The notes beneath the pieces are model-generated. The model had not been told where the DNA came from, made no database searches, and saw only the letters and a program-made list of their open reading frames with translations. Source: Eubacterium sp. (lineage in GTDB: Bacteria > Bacillota > Clostridia > Oscillospirales > Acutalibacteraceae). Taken from it: 64,000 bases of DNA. The stretch lies in contig JARHZA010000001.1 of NCBI GenBank assembly GCA_029258375.1, forward strand, positions 372,001 through 436,000, written 5' to 3'. How positions within the stretch are numbered: the first letter of the stretch is position 1; each line of letters starts with the position of its first letter. Shown here one piece after another: positions 44,235 through 53,800 of this stretch. The position numbers were made by a program, and so were the translations under genes.

Positions 44235-45521
44235 TTATTCTTTAAAAACTACCGTTGTGGTAAATTCTTTTTCATTTGAATCGTAACTCCACTCGTAATT
44301 GCCGTTATATTTATTTACGATGTTTTTAATGCTTTTTATACCATAACCGTGAAGCATTTTATCTTTTTTAGAAGTTAATAAACTGTTGTTTTGTATTATA
44401 GGTTTGTTGTCACAAGAGTTTGTGCAGGTTAAAACATCAAAACCCTGAATTTTATTTATTGAAAGTTCAATTCTTTTTTCTTGTGATGATATTGCAGACT
44501 CGTAAGCATTACTAAGTATATTGTTTAAAAAAGACGATAGGTCCATTTCATTCATAAAATTAAGATTTGCCGTTTTAATAATTGTGCTTAATTCAATATT
44601 ATTTATTTTGCATAGATCAGAATATTTATCTAAAATTAAGTCAAGTATTTTGTTATTTGTATTGCATTTTGGCGTGCATTTAACCAAATCATTATTTATT
44701 TTATAAACATATTCATCAACAAAAGGGTTGTTCGCTAATGCTTTAATTGTTGCCAAGTGATTTTTAGTATCGTGAACAAATATGTGCATCTCTTCATTTT
44801 TGAGTTCTAAAAGTTTGTAATATGTTTTGTCTGATTCAATTTTATTAAATTCGTGTTTTAGCCAAAATAATTCATCATCTTTTTTTATATTATCACCATA
44901 TAAAAAATATGTAACAATTATAGCAACTAATGATATAAAGCTGAATATAGATATCATTTCTTTTAGTTGAAAAGAAATTGCATATTCTTCAGATATTTTT
45001 CTAAAAAGTAATAGCGAAAAAACACAACAAAATGGATAAATAAAAAGATATAGTGGAACTTTGCTTTTTGGTTTGTTTTCAGGAAGAAGTTTTGTTAAAA
45101 ATTTGCATACTATTGTATAAAGAATTTTACTTATTGCAAGATTTAAAATATATATTTCAAAATCTGTTCTATAAGAATTTGTTTTTACATTAAGAATACA
45201 AGAAATTAAATAAACCGATATAAATTCTGTAATAGTCATAGTTGCAGTTAATATTAACGAATGAAAAAGCACTTTTTTGAAATTTGTTTCAAAACAAATT
45301 AAACAGTATATTATGTTTGCAAGAGTAAAAGACAAAACATTTATTGTAAAGTTATTGAAAAAGTAAATATTAACGCTACTAAGTAATAGGTAAATAGAAA
45401 AGCCATATAATAACACAATGCTTCTTTTGAACTTCTTGTTTAAAAAATCTGAAAAATATAAAAAAGCGATAAGCATTTCTATTTCATAAGTAGCAATGTT
45501 TATCAAGTTAATATAAAACAT
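44235..45521 (-). CDS. agrC: Agr-type sensor histidine kinase (GHKL family)
   Basis: 428 residues. The first 210 residues hold about six TM segments for peptide sensing. The kinase part has the H box HDTKNHLATIK with phosphoacceptor His250, the N box NNILSNAYESAI and the G box GYGIKSIKN near the end, the AgrC/HPK10 arrangement. It should autophosphorylate when an extracellular cyclic peptide binds and pass the phosphate to AgrA. It follows agrA by 2 nt with GGAGAG before its ATG, so the two are co-translated. Confidence 0.9.
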   Translation of the reverse strand: MFYINLINIATYEIEMLIAFLYFSDFLNKKFKRSIVLLYGFSIYLLLSSVNIYFFNNFTINVLSFTLANIIYCLICFETNFKKVLFHSLILTATMTITEFISVYLISCILNVKTNSYRTDFEIYILNLAISKILYTIVCKFLTKLLPENKPKSKVPLYLFIYPFCCVFSLLLFRKISEEYAISFQLKEMISIFSFISLVAIIVTYFLYGDNIKKDDELFWLKHEFNKIESDKTYYKLLELKNEEMHIFVHDTKNHLATIKALANNPFVDEYVYKINNDLVKCTPKCNTNNKILDLILDKYSDLCKINNIELSTIIKTANLNFMNEMDLSSFLNNILSNAYESAISSQEKRIELSINKIQGFDVLTCTNSCDNKPIIQNNSLLTSKKDKMLHGYGIKSIKNIVNKYNGNYEWSYDSNEKEFTTTVVFKE

Positions 45522-45523
45522 AG

Positions 45524-46228
45524 TTATCTCTCCGTAAAATATTTTAAAAAGTAATTTCTAAATTCAGCACGTTTTCTGTACGCAACAGGTGTTTCATATT
45601 TATTATTTAACTCAACAATATCACGTTGATATTTAGTTATAAATTTCATATTTATAATGTAGCTTGTGTGAACTTGGTAAAAGAAAGATGCAGTTAGTTT
45701 TTCTTTCCAATATTTTATATTATGGCTTGATATATAAATGTCTTTATCAGTAACTATTTTTGTGCTTCTATCAACGATTTCTATGTAAATAATATTGTTA
45801 GCAGGTATTTTAACAATGCTATTATCTTTCTTTAAATAAACATCTATAATTGAATGGTCTATAAGAGAAATAGCTTTTTCAAGTCCGCTGTAAAGTCTTT
45901 TTGTGTTAATAGGTTTAGTAAGAAATCTTAAAACATTTAAGTCCATAGCATCATCAAGATATTTTTCATAAGCAGTTATGATAAAAATAATTACGTGCTT
46001 GTTTTTATCTTTAAGTATTTTTGCTATTTCCGTTCCTTTTACATTGCCAATTTCAATATCTAAAAATGCAATATCATAGCTGTTTTCTTTACAGTGCTCT
46101 TTCGCCTCTAAACCAGAAGAAAAAGTATCAATTTTTTCATCAAAACCATGTTTATTCATAAAATTTGACACTTTTTCTTTTATTTCATATATATTCTTTT
46201 CTTCGTCATCACAAATTAAAATATTCAT
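45524..46228 (-). CDS. agrA: LytTR response regulator (AgrA-like)
   Basis: 234 residues from ATG 46228, with AGGAG 7 nt upstream; a reading from 46243 would bury the site. The N-terminal receiver has acidic ICDDEEKN, phosphoacceptor Asp57 (IAFLDIE), Thr in FIITAYEK and Lys in FLTKPIN. The C-terminal LytTR DNA-binding domain reads YIEIVDRSTKIV, FFYQVHTSYIINMKFI. Phosphorylated AgrA is expected to activate the divergent agrD-agrB promoter, where phased direct repeats are found. Confidence 0.9.
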   Translation of the reverse strand: MNILICDDEEKNIYEIKEKVSNFMNKHGFDEKIDTFSSGLEAKEHCKENSYDIAFLDIEIGNVKGTEIAKILKDKNKHVIIFIITAYEKYLDDAMDLNVLRFLTKPINTKRLYSGLEKAISLIDHSIIDVYLKKDNSIVKIPANNIIYIEIVDRSTKIVTDKDIYISSHNIKYWKEKLTASFFYQVHTSYIINMKFITKYQRDIVELNNKYETPVAYRKRAEFRNYFLKYFTER

Positions 46229-46316
46229 TCTTTCTCCTAACATTTAATGCTTTTTAAACAATACAAAGTGAATTTTTAATTTTCAAATTTAGTAATACAA
46301 CAATATTTAACATAAT

Positions 46317-46350
46317 GTGTGCATTTTTGGTGCATTAGTGTGCGATTTTG
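46317..46350 (+). promoter_or_regulatory. Phased direct repeats, probable AgrA (LytTR) binding site
   Basis: GTGTGCATTTT (46317) and GTGTGCGATTTT (46338) lie 21 bp apart, with a third GTGCATT at 46330 between them. The 21-bp period is two helical turns and matches the spacing of AgrA/LytTR half-sites. The repeats end about 10 bp upstream of the -35 of the agrD promoter, the position of a class I/II activator. Confidence 0.65.
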
Positions 46351-46359
46351 AAAATCATA

Positions 46360-46388
46360 TTGTAAAATTTCGCAGATAAATCTATTAT
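46360..46388 (+). promoter_or_regulatory. Promoter of agrD-agrB
   Basis: TTGTAA (46360-46365) and TATTAT (46383-46388), spacer 17 bp. A weak -35 fits a promoter that needs AgrA bound at the repeats just upstream. Confidence 0.65.
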
Positions 46389-46419
46389 ATAACAAAACTT
46401 AGTACGAGGAGGTAAAAAT

Positions 46420-46581
46420 ATGTCGAAAGCATCTAAATTCATTTCTTCAAAAGTTCTAAAAGGTATGGCAAACGCAGCAGAATCTTCATTAACAAGAGAA
46501 GCAAATTCAACTTCTTGTGGAATGATTTATCAGCCAAAAGCACCTGCATCACTTAAGAAATTTAGTAAGATTGAAAAATGA
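46420..46581 (+). CDS. agrD: AgrD-type cyclic thiolactone autoinducer precursor (53 aa)
   Basis: 53 residues starting at ATG 46420, with GAGGAGG 7 nt upstream. The precursor has the three AgrD parts: an amphipathic N-terminal leader (MSKASKFISSKVLKGMANAA), a core NSTSCGMIY with Cys33 followed by four residues, and the acidic/lysine tail starting QPKAPASLKKF, the pattern of clostridial AgrD. AgrB should cut after Tyr37 and close a thiolactone between Cys33 and the Tyr37 carboxyl, giving a five-residue ring. The stop overlaps agrB by 4 nt. The ring residues are inferred; the exact N-terminal trimming is unknown. Confidence 0.88.
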   Translation: MSKASKFISSKVLKGMANAAESSLTREANSTSCGMIYQPKAPASLKKFSKIEK

Positions 46582-47162
46582 TAAGTGCATTATCAAAAAA
46601 AATTACGAATACACTAATTGATAAAAATAGTATATGTAAAGAAGACAGAGAACTATATGAATATGGCTTTTTTATGTTATTATCTAATTTATATTTTACG
46701 GTTATAACTTGTTTGTTAGGAATCGTTTTTGGTGTGTTTTTTGAAAGTTTAGTTTTCTTTGTATCATTTATGTTAATAAGAAAATATGCTGGTGGATATC
46801 ACGCTAAAACAGAAACAAGATGTCAAATATTTTCAACTGCTTCAATTTTTTTGTCAGTTATATTTATTAGATATATTGATTTTGAAAAAATATCATTATT
46901 TTTGTTTATATTAACTGTAATAGCATCTATTTTGATTTTTGCTTTTTCACCACTTGATACACCAGAAAAACCACTTGATATAAAAGAAAAAAGTTATTTT
47001 AAAAAAATATCATATATAATTCTAACTGTTTTAGATATATTTTTTGTAGTTGCTTATTTTTTAAACTGGAATGAGATTTCTGTTTCTGTTGCAACTGCAA
47101 TTTTATTTGAAAGTGTTTTAATAACTCTTGGTAAGATTTCAAGAATTAAACGTAATAATTAA
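46578..47162 (+). CDS. agrB: AgrB peptide-processing membrane protease
   Basis: 194 residues with about five TM helices. Catalytic His75 and Cys82 sit in RKYAGGYHAKTETRC, the AgrB signature, matching the His/Cys pair of characterised homologues. It removes the AgrD C-terminal tail and makes the thiolactone ring. Its ATG is inside the agrD stop (ATGA), so the two are tightly coupled. A terminator follows at 47166. With agrC-agrA divergent, the locus is a complete agr quorum-sensing circuit. Confidence 0.92.
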   Translation: MISALSKKITNTLIDKNSICKEDRELYEYGFFMLLSNLYFTVITCLLGIVFGVFFESLVFFVSFMLIRKYAGGYHAKTETRCQIFSTASIFLSVIFIRYIDFEKISLFLFILTVIASILIFAFSPLDTPEKPLDIKEKSYFKKISYIILTVLDIFFVVAYFLNWNEISVSVATAILFESVLITLGKISRIKRNN

Positions 47163-47165
47163 AAG

Positions 47166-47206
47166 AACAGTCGAGTTGTTTTATTCCCACAACTCGACTG
47201 TTTTTC
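47166..47206 (+). terminator. Terminator of agrD-agrB
   Basis: Perfect 14-bp stem AACAGTCGAGTTGT/ACAACTCGACTGTT followed by TTTCTTTTTT. Confidence 0.85.
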
Positions 47207-47340
47207 TTTTTTGTATTATTATAAACTATTATTTATATAATAAAATATTTAAAATTATGCTGAATTTGTAAGCTCTTTGTGATATAATTATTGGAATAAA
47301 TTATTTGAATATAAAAATAGATTCAGCGGAGGAAACCTTA

Positions 47341-49158
47341 TTGGCTGTAAATAAAAATAATATAAGAAACTTTTCAATAATAGCACATATTGACCACGGC
47401 AAATCTACTCTTGCAGATAGACTTCTTGAGCAAACAGAATCTGTTCAAAAACGTGAAATGCAAGAACAGATTTTAGATGATATGGATTTAGAGCGTGAAA
47501 GAGGAATTACAATTAAAGCTCACGCAGTTAAACTTGACTATATTGCTAATGATGGCGAAAAATATGTGTTTAATTTAATAGATACTCCAGGGCACGTAGA
47601 CTTTAACTACGAGGTGTCACGTTCTCTTGCGGCTTGTGAAGGTGCTATTTTAATTATAGATGCATCACAAGGTGTAGAGGCTCAAACACTTGCAAACACT
47701 TATCTTGCACTTGACCACGATTTAGATATTTTGCCAGTAATCAATAAAATTGATTTGCCAGCAGCAGATCCAGAACGTGTAGCTCACGAAGTTGAAGATG
47801 TTGTTGGTATTCCTTGCTTAGATGCACCTCGTGTTTCTGCAAAAACAGGTGAAAATATTAAAGATGTACTTGAATATATTGTTCACGAAATTAAACCACC
47901 AGTTGGCGATGACAGTAAACCTTTAAGAGCACTTATATTTGACTCCGTTTATGATTCATATCGTGGTGTAATTGTATATGTTCGTATTATGGAAGGCAAA
48001 ATCAAAGCTGGCGACACAATGCGAATGATGGCAACTGGTGCAGAATTTACTGTTGTTGAAGTTGGTTATATGCGTGCAACTTCAATGGAAAAAGCAGATG
48101 AACTTACTTCAGGTGAGGTAGGTTATATAACTGCGTCAATTAAAACTGTTCACGATGCAAACGTTGGTGATACTGTAACAACTGCAGAAAATCCTGCTTT
48201 AGAACCACTTGCCGGTTATAGAAAAGTTAATCCAATGGTATTCTGTGGTGTTTATCCTGCTGATGGTGCAGATTATGAGGCTCTTCGTGAAGCACTCGAA
48301 AAATTACAACTTAATGATGCATCACTTTCATACGAACCTGAAACTTCAGGTGCTCTTGGATTTGGATTTAGATGTGGTTTTCTTGGACTTCTTCATCTTG
48401 AAATCATACAAGAACGTCTTGAGCGTGAATATAACCTTGATTTGGTTACAACAGTTCCAAGCGTTGTTTACAAAATTCATTTAACAGATGGAACTATGAT
48501 TGAAATTGATAACCCAACAAATTATCCTGATCCTGCCTATATAGATTATTGTGAAGAACCATTCTGCGATGCTCATATTTATGCACCAAGCGAATTTGTT
48601 GGTGCAGTTATGGATATGTGCCAAGAAAGACGTGGAATTTTTAAAACAATGAATTATATTACACCAGATCGTGTAGATATAAACTATGAACTTCCACTTA
48701 ACGAAATTATTTATGACTTCTTTGATGTTCTTAAATCACGTACTCGTGGCTATGCTTCATTTGACTATGAGGTTTCAGAATATAGACAAAGCAAACTTGT
48801 TAAGGTTGACGTTCTATTGAATGGCGATATTATAGATGCTCTTTCATTTATTATCCATTCGGAAAAAGCATATCCAAGAGCAAGAAAAATTGCAGAAAAA
48901 CTTAAAGAACATATTCCACGTCAACTTTTTGAAATTCCTATTCAAGTTGCAATCGGTGGAAAAGTTATTGCCCGTGAAACTGTAAAAGCACTTCGCAAAG
49001 ACGTTCTTGCAAAGTGTTACGGTGGTGACGTTACTCGTAAAAAGAAACTTCTTGAAAAGCAAAAAGAAGGTAAAAAACGTATGCGCCAGTTTGGTTCAGT
49101 AGAAGTTCCACAAGAGGCGTTTATGGCTATTTTAAAATTATCATCAGACGACCAGTAA
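47341..49158 (+). CDS. lepA: Elongation factor 4 (LepA GTPase)
   Basis: 605 residues from TTG 47341, chosen because GGAGG lies 8 nt upstream; an in-frame TTG at 47305 has none. Motifs: [13 protein letters not shown] (G1), GITIKAHAV (G2), DTPGHVDF (G3), [13 protein letters not shown] (G4), and the LepA-specific C-terminus ending in [19 protein letters not shown] and QEAFMAIL. LepA back-translocates stalled ribosomes and helps assembly. It begins a cluster lepA-trmN6-rsmI-radical SAM with gaps or overlaps of 5, -4 and -4 nt. Confidence 0.95.
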   Translation: MAVNKNNIRNFSIIAHIDHGKSTLADRLLEQTESVQKREMQEQILDDMDLERERGITIKAHAVKLDYIANDGEKYVFNLIDTPGHVDFNYEVSRSLAACEGAILIIDASQGVEAQTLANTYLALDHDLDILPVINKIDLPAADPERVAHEVEDVVGIPCLDAPRVSAKTGENIKDVLEYIVHEIKPPVGDDSKPLRALIFDSVYDSYRGVIVYVRIMEGKIKAGDTMRMMATGAEFTVVEVGYMRATSMEKADELTSGEVGYITASIKTVHDANVGDTVTTAENPALEPLAGYRKVNPMVFCGVYPADGADYEALREALEKLQLNDASLSYEPETSGALGFGFRCGFLGLLHLEIIQERLEREYNLDLVTTVPSVVYKIHLTDGTMIEIDNPTNYPDPAYIDYCEEPFCDAHIYAPSEFVGAVMDMCQERRGIFKTMNYITPDRVDINYELPLNEIIYDFFDVLKSRTRGYASFDYEVSEYRQSKLVKVDVLLNGDIIDALSFIIHSEKAYPRARKIAEKLKEHIPRQLFEIPIQVAIGGKVIARETVKALRKDVLAKCYGGDVTRKKKLLEKQKEGKKRMRQFGSVEVPQEAFMAILKLSSDDQ

Positions 49159-49163
49159 GAATT

Positions 49164-49895
49164 ATGTACAATTACGAAAGATTATCAGATAAAATTTATA
49201 TTGCAACAAGCGAAAATCACACTTTTGGCACAGATGCAATTTTGCTATCAAATTTTGCAAAACCAAAATCAAAAGACCGTGCAATAGATATGGGAACAGG
49301 TTGTGGAATTATTCCAATGCTTTGGCTAAGAGAAAAAGCTCCAACAACAGTTCATTGCCTTGATATTCAGGAAAATGCTTTTGAACAAATTAAAGAAAGT
49401 ATAAAGCACAATGAACTCGAAGAAAGGCTTGTTCCTCATCTTTGTGATTTAAGACAAATAGATAAAGAGTTTGGCGCAGGCTCATTCACTCTTGTTACTA
49501 TGAACCCACCATATAAACCACTTAATACTGGTTTTGAATCTTTATCAGAAAGTGCAAAAATCGCCCGTCACGAAGTTTGTTGTAATATTGAAGACGCAGT
49601 TAAAGCAGCGTCATATTTATTAACTTTTGGTGGCAGATTTTGTATGTGCCACCGCCCTGAAAGGCTTGTTGATGCCATCTCTTTAATGAGAAAATATAAA
49701 CTTGAGCCTAAAAGGCTTAGATTTGTAGTTAACAAAGCAGGCGAAGAACCGTTTTTGTTTTTAATTGAAGGCAAGAAAAATGCAAAACCGTTTTTGCGTG
49801 TTGAACCTGTGCTTGAAATAAGAACTGAAAACGGAGATTTTACAGAAGAAATGATAAAAATTTACGGCTCTTATGCCGATGGGTATACTAAATGA
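49164..49895 (+). CDS. tRNA1(Val) adenine-N6-methyltransferase-like (TrmN6/YfiC family)
   Basis: 243 residues of a SAM-dependent methyltransferase: an N-terminal FGTDAILLSNFAK, the glycine-rich IDMGTGCGIIPML, and the N6-adenine signature MNPPYKP. The family modifies A37 of tRNA(Val) in E. coli; in Firmicutes the target is only inferred. It follows lepA by 5 nt and overlaps rsmI by 4 nt, a clustering seen in many Clostridia. Confidence 0.85.
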   Translation: MYNYERLSDKIYIATSENHTFGTDAILLSNFAKPKSKDRAIDMGTGCGIIPMLWLREKAPTTVHCLDIQENAFEQIKESIKHNELEERLVPHLCDLRQIDKEFGAGSFTLVTMNPPYKPLNTGFESLSESAKIARHEVCCNIEDAVKAASYLLTFGGRFCMCHRPERLVDAISLMRKYKLEPKRLRFVVNKAGEEPFLFLIEGKKNAKPFLRVEPVLEIRTENGDFTEEMIKIYGSYADGYTK

Positions 49896-50710
49896 ACGGA
49901 AAATTATATGTAGTTGGCACTCCAATAGGCAATTTATCTGACTTTTCGCCTCGTGCCATTCAAACCTTGCAAGATGTTGATTTTATTGCAGCAGAAGATA
50001 CAAGGGTAACTATGAAAATACTTAATCATTTTGAAATAAAAAAAGAAATGGTAAGTTATTATGAACACAATAAACGACAACGTGGCGAAGTTATTTGCGA
50101 AAGAATACAAAACGGCGAAAACTGTGCAATCGTAACAGATGCCGGTATGCCTGCAATTTCTGATCCTGGCGAAGATTTAGTAAAACTTTGCCACGAACTT
50201 GGAATACAAGTTGTGTCTGTTCCAGGACCAACTGCGTTTGCAACTGCACTTGCAATTTCTGGTATGGAAACAGGCAGATTTACTTTTGAAGGCTTTTTAA
50301 GTGTTTCTAAAAAATCAAGATTTGAACATCTTGAAGAAATTAAAGATGAAAAAAGAACTATAATTTTTTACGAAGCTCCTCATAAAGTTGCAAACACAAT
50401 TAAAGATTTATATGCAACTCTTGGAGATAGAAAAATTGCTATTGTTCGTGAAATTACTAAAATTCACGAAGAGGTTATAAACACAACTCTTAAAGAAGCA
50501 AATGAAATATATACAAACGGTTCTCTTAAAGGGGAACTTGTGTTAATTATTGAAGGCAAAAAAGAAGAAGCAACCGAAATCACACTTGAAGACGCTGTTA
50601 ACGATGCAAAAGCACTTGTTGAAAAGGGACTAAGTATGAACCAAGCGGCAAAAGAAATTGCATCTAAAACTCCATTTAAAAAAGGAGATATTTATAAGGC
50701 ACTATTATGA
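49892..50710 (+). CDS. rsmI: 16S rRNA (cytidine(1402)-2'-O)-methyltransferase RsmI
   Basis: 272 residues with the RsmI markers: LYVVGTPIGNLSDFSPRAI, AAEDTRVTMKIL, YYEHNKRQRGE, AIVTDAGMPAISDPGEDLV and VVSVPGPTAFATAL, typical of the SPOUT-unrelated tetrapyrrole-methylase fold. It methylates the ribose of C1402 in the decoding centre. It overlaps both neighbours by 4 nt, so expression is coupled. Confidence 0.93.
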   Translation: MNGKLYVVGTPIGNLSDFSPRAIQTLQDVDFIAAEDTRVTMKILNHFEIKKEMVSYYEHNKRQRGEVICERIQNGENCAIVTDAGMPAISDPGEDLVKLCHELGIQVVSVPGPTAFATALAISGMETGRFTFEGFLSVSKKSRFEHLEEIKDEKRTIIFYEAPHKVANTIKDLYATLGDRKIAIVREITKIHEEVINTTLKEANEIYTNGSLKGELVLIIEGKKEEATEITLEDAVNDAKALVEKGLSMNQAAKEIASKTPFKKGDIYKALL

Positions 50711-51576
50711 TTTGTAATATTTGTCCAAGAAAATGTAATGTAGACAGAAACGAAACAGTAGGCTTTTGTAAATCTCCAAATGAGTTTAAAGTTGCTCGTG
50801 CAGCACTTCATTTTTGGGAAGAACCTTGTTTAAGTGGTAAAAACGGCAGTGGTGCAGTGTTTTTTAGTGGTTGCAATTTAAAGTGCGTTTTTTGCCAAAA
50901 TTATGAAATAAGTAGGGACAACAAAGGTGTTGTTATAAGCGAACAAAAGTTGATAGAAATTTTTGAAAATCTTATTTCTAACGGTGCAGAAAATATAAAC
51001 CTTGTTAATCCAACACATTATGCTCCAATGATAGCTGAAGTTTTAAAAAAATGGAAAAGTCCTGTTCCAGTTCTTTATAATTCAAGTGGTTACGAAAGTG
51101 TTGAAACTTTAAAACTTCTTGATGGTTTAATAGATATATATTTACCTGATTTTAAGTATATAAGAGATGATAAGGCACTTAGATATAGCAAAGCAAAAGA
51201 TTATCCAAAAGTTGCAATGTCTGCTATTGCTGAAATGAAAAGGCAAGTGGGCGCTGATGTGTTTGACGGCGAAATGATGAAAAAAGGAATGATAATTCGT
51301 CATTTAATATTGCCTCAAAACACAAATTCATCTTTAGAAATAATTGATTATATTGCAGAAAATTTACCTAATACATACATTAGTCTAATGGCGCAATATA
51401 CTCCGTGCACAGATTTATCTCAATATAGCGAAATAAATAGAACTATTACAAAGCGTGAATACGAAAAGGTAGTTAACTATGCACTCGATAAGGGACTAAC
51501 AAAAGTTTTTATACAAGAAATGAATTCTGCATCAAAAGATTTTATCCCATCTTTTGATTTTAGTGGTGTTCTATAA
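50707..51576 (+). CDS. Radical SAM protein (PflX/PflA-type, COG1313)
   Basis: 289 residues. The radical SAM cluster is CNLKCVFC in GCNLKCVFCQNYEIS, with extra N-terminal cysteines ICNICPRKCN that likely bind an auxiliary metal or cluster. The barrel segments INLVNPTHYAPMI and YLPDFKYI follow. COG1313 proteins are annotated as pyruvate formate-lyase activase-like, but their target is unproven. It overlaps rsmI by 4 nt; no glycyl-radical enzyme is nearby, so the partner is unknown. Confidence 0.85.
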   Translation: MICNICPRKCNVDRNETVGFCKSPNEFKVARAALHFWEEPCLSGKNGSGAVFFSGCNLKCVFCQNYEISRDNKGVVISEQKLIEIFENLISNGAENINLVNPTHYAPMIAEVLKKWKSPVPVLYNSSGYESVETLKLLDGLIDIYLPDFKYIRDDKALRYSKAKDYPKVAMSAIAEMKRQVGADVFDGEMMKKGMIIRHLILPQNTNSSLEIIDYIAENLPNTYISLMAQYTPCTDLSQYSEINRTITKREYEKVVNYALDKGLTKVFIQEMNSASKDFIPSFDFSGVL

Positions 51577-51873
51577 ATTTTGTTGAAATATTTTGTTAAA
51601 AATAGCAAATAAAATTTCTTTTATTCGCTTGTTTTCTATCTATTTTGATGATAAAATTTAAGTTGTAATATTTTTAATAAAGAAATTTTTGATTTATTCA
51701 GCTTTTTTTATTTTGCTTAAATTATTTGCTTTTTTTACTAAATCTGTTTTTATGTAAAGCAAACTAATTCGAGATTTAACTTACGAAATAAATACAAAGG
51801 TGTTTAATTTTGTTTTGGGGCAAATTTATTTGGCAATTAAAAATATCGGTAAATCTAAAAACTATGTTGTTCT
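51577..51873. other. AT-rich gap upstream of the alpha/beta hydrolase
   Basis: About 300 bp with no supported gene. A hairpin AGCAAATAAAA/TTTTATTCGCT with one mismatch at 51604-51628 may terminate the rsmI cluster. No clear promoter was found beyond A/T-rich tracts. Confidence 0.4.
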
Positions 51874-51891
51874 TTGAAAGGGGTATTTTTA

Positions 51892-52824
51892 ATGAAAATA
51901 AAGGAATATAGTTTTAAATCTGCAACAGGTGTTTGTGATATTAGATTAAGAAAGTTTACACCTGATAATGATGAAGTAAAAGCAGTTATCGTTATGCATC
52001 ACGGAATGGCTGAACATTCTGATAGATATCTTGGATTTTTTGAAGATATGACTTCTCGTGGCTATGTAATGTTTATGCATGATATGGCAAACCACGGTAA
52101 GTCAAACCAAAATAAAGAAGAAACTGGATATTTTGGTGATAATGATGGTCATAAGGCTCTTATCACAGATTTTAAAACAGTTTTTGATATTGCGAAAAAA
52201 GAATATCCAAACAGCAAAATTATAATCGCTGGTCACTCAATGGGTTCTTTTATTGCTCGTTGCTTTACTGCAAAATTTGCTAACGCAGGTTTTGATGGTG
52301 CAATTTATATTGGTACTGGTGGCCCTAACCCAGCAGCAGGCGTTGGCGATTTCATTTCAACAACACTTGCAAAATCAAAGGGCACAAAACATAAATCAAA
52401 GATGATTGATAAACTTTCATTTGGTTCATTCAACAAAAAGTTTGAAAACAGAACTAACTTTGACTGGCTTACAAAAGATAACGATATTGTAGACGAATAT
52501 ATTGCTGATGATATGTGTGGATTTTTATTTACCGTTACTGGTATGAACGATCTTATTCAGCTTATATCTCGTGCAAATAGCAAAGAATGGTACGAAAATC
52601 TTAGCAAAGATTTACCAATTCTTGTTACAAGTGGTGATATGGACCCAGTTGGCGATTACGGAAAAGGTCTTAACAAAATTTATAAGAACTTACTTTCAAC
52701 TGGTCATGTAAAATCAACTCTTAAATTATATCCAAATGATCGTCACGAAATTCTTAACGAACTTGATAAAGAAACTGTTTATGATGACATTGATCAATGG
52801 ATTACAGAAAATGTTTTAAAGTAA
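51892..52824 (+). CDS. Alpha/beta hydrolase, monoacylglycerol lipase/lysophospholipase type
   Basis: 310 residues from ATG 51892, with GAAAGGGG 9 nt upstream; TTG 51874 would include that site. The oxyanion region HHGMAEHSDRY, nucleophile elbow GHSMGSF (serine), acidic GDMDPVGDYG and the C-terminal NDRHEILNE (histidine) make the triad complete. Such enzymes hydrolyse monoglycerides or lysophospholipids. No signal peptide, so it acts in the cytoplasm. It runs 16 nt ahead of the EamA gene, possibly one transcript. Confidence 0.87.
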   Translation: MKIKEYSFKSATGVCDIRLRKFTPDNDEVKAVIVMHHGMAEHSDRYLGFFEDMTSRGYVMFMHDMANHGKSNQNKEETGYFGDNDGHKALITDFKTVFDIAKKEYPNSKIIIAGHSMGSFIARCFTAKFANAGFDGAIYIGTGGPNPAAGVGDFISTTLAKSKGTKHKSKMIDKLSFGSFNKKFENRTNFDWLTKDNDIVDEYIADDMCGFLFTVTGMNDLIQLISRANSKEWYENLSKDLPILVTSGDMDPVGDYGKGLNKIYKNLLSTGHVKSTLKLYPNDRHEILNELDKETVYDDIDQWITENVLK

Positions 52825-52840
52825 AGGCAAAATTCATTAA

Positions 52841-53800
52841 ATGACAAAATCAAAACTAACTAAACCGTATTTTTTAATTCCTCTTGCACTTTTATGTTGC
52901 TTTTTGTGGGGATCTGCATTCCCAGCAGTAAAAGCAGGGTATAGTATTTTTGGCATAGCTGCCGAAGATTCTTTTTCTCAAATAGTTTTTGCAGGTATGC
53001 GTTTTACACTTGCTGGGCTATTAGTTGTGCTTGTAGGCTCACTGTCACAAAAAACTTTTTTAAAACCAAAAAATAAAAAGAGCATACATCATTGCTTGGT
53101 TCTTTCACTTGTTCAAACCGTTTTGCAATATACTATGTTTTATATTGGGCTTGCCCACACAAGTGGTGTAAAATCAAGTGTTCTTGTATCATTAAATGTG
53201 TTTTTAGCTCTAATAATTTCTACACTTATATTTAAGTTTGAAAAATTAAATTCACAAAAAATTATTGGTTCTATTTTAGGCTTTGCCGGTGTTGTAATAA
53301 TAAATTTAGGCTCTGGTGGTTTTGGCACAGGTTTTACACTAAAAGGCGAGGGAGCGATAATTTTATCTTCCCTTGCCTATGCTTTTTCAAGCGTTTTAAT
53401 TAAAAAATATTCAGAAGATGAAAACCCAGTAACACTTTCAGGTTATCAGTTTTTCATCGGCGGAATAGTTATGATGATATTTGGCTATATTGCAGGTGGC
53501 AGAATAGATAGAGTGACTGGCATAAATGTTGTTTTAATTCTTTTATATCTTGCTTTAATTTCTGCAGTTGCTTATACCGTTTGGGGTATATTGTTAAAAT
53601 ATAACCCAGTTTCAAAGGTGTCTGTAATAGGCTTTATGAATCCTGTTTTTGGTGTTCTTTTATCTGCACTTTTCCTTGGTGAAACAAAAGAGGCGTTTAA
53701 TGTTAGAAGTCTTGTTGCGCTTGTTCTTGTTTGTGTTGGAATTTATATTGTTAATGCAAATTTTGAAAGAAAAAATAAGGATAAAATAGTTAATGAGTAA
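52841..53800 (+). CDS. EamA/DMT family permease, copy 1
   Basis: 319 residues, ten TM helices in two five-helix halves of the drug/metabolite transporter type (LIPLALLCCFLWGSAFPAVK at the start; a repeat LSSLAYAFSSVLIKKYS in the middle). Proline-rich entry (FLWGSAFP) is a family hallmark. The substrate is unknown; many such permeases export amino acids or amphiphiles. It overlaps the second copy by 8 nt. Confidence 0.87.
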   Translation: MTKSKLTKPYFLIPLALLCCFLWGSAFPAVKAGYSIFGIAAEDSFSQIVFAGMRFTLAGLLVVLVGSLSQKTFLKPKNKKSIHHCLVLSLVQTVLQYTMFYIGLAHTSGVKSSVLVSLNVFLALIISTLIFKFEKLNSQKIIGSILGFAGVVIINLGSGGFGTGFTLKGEGAIILSSLAYAFSSVLIKKYSEDENPVTLSGYQFFIGGIVMMIFGYIAGGRIDRVTGINVVLILLYLALISAVAYTVWGILLKYNPVSKVSVIGFMNPVFGVLLSALFLGETKEAFNVRSLVALVLVCVGIYIVNANFERKNKDKIVNE

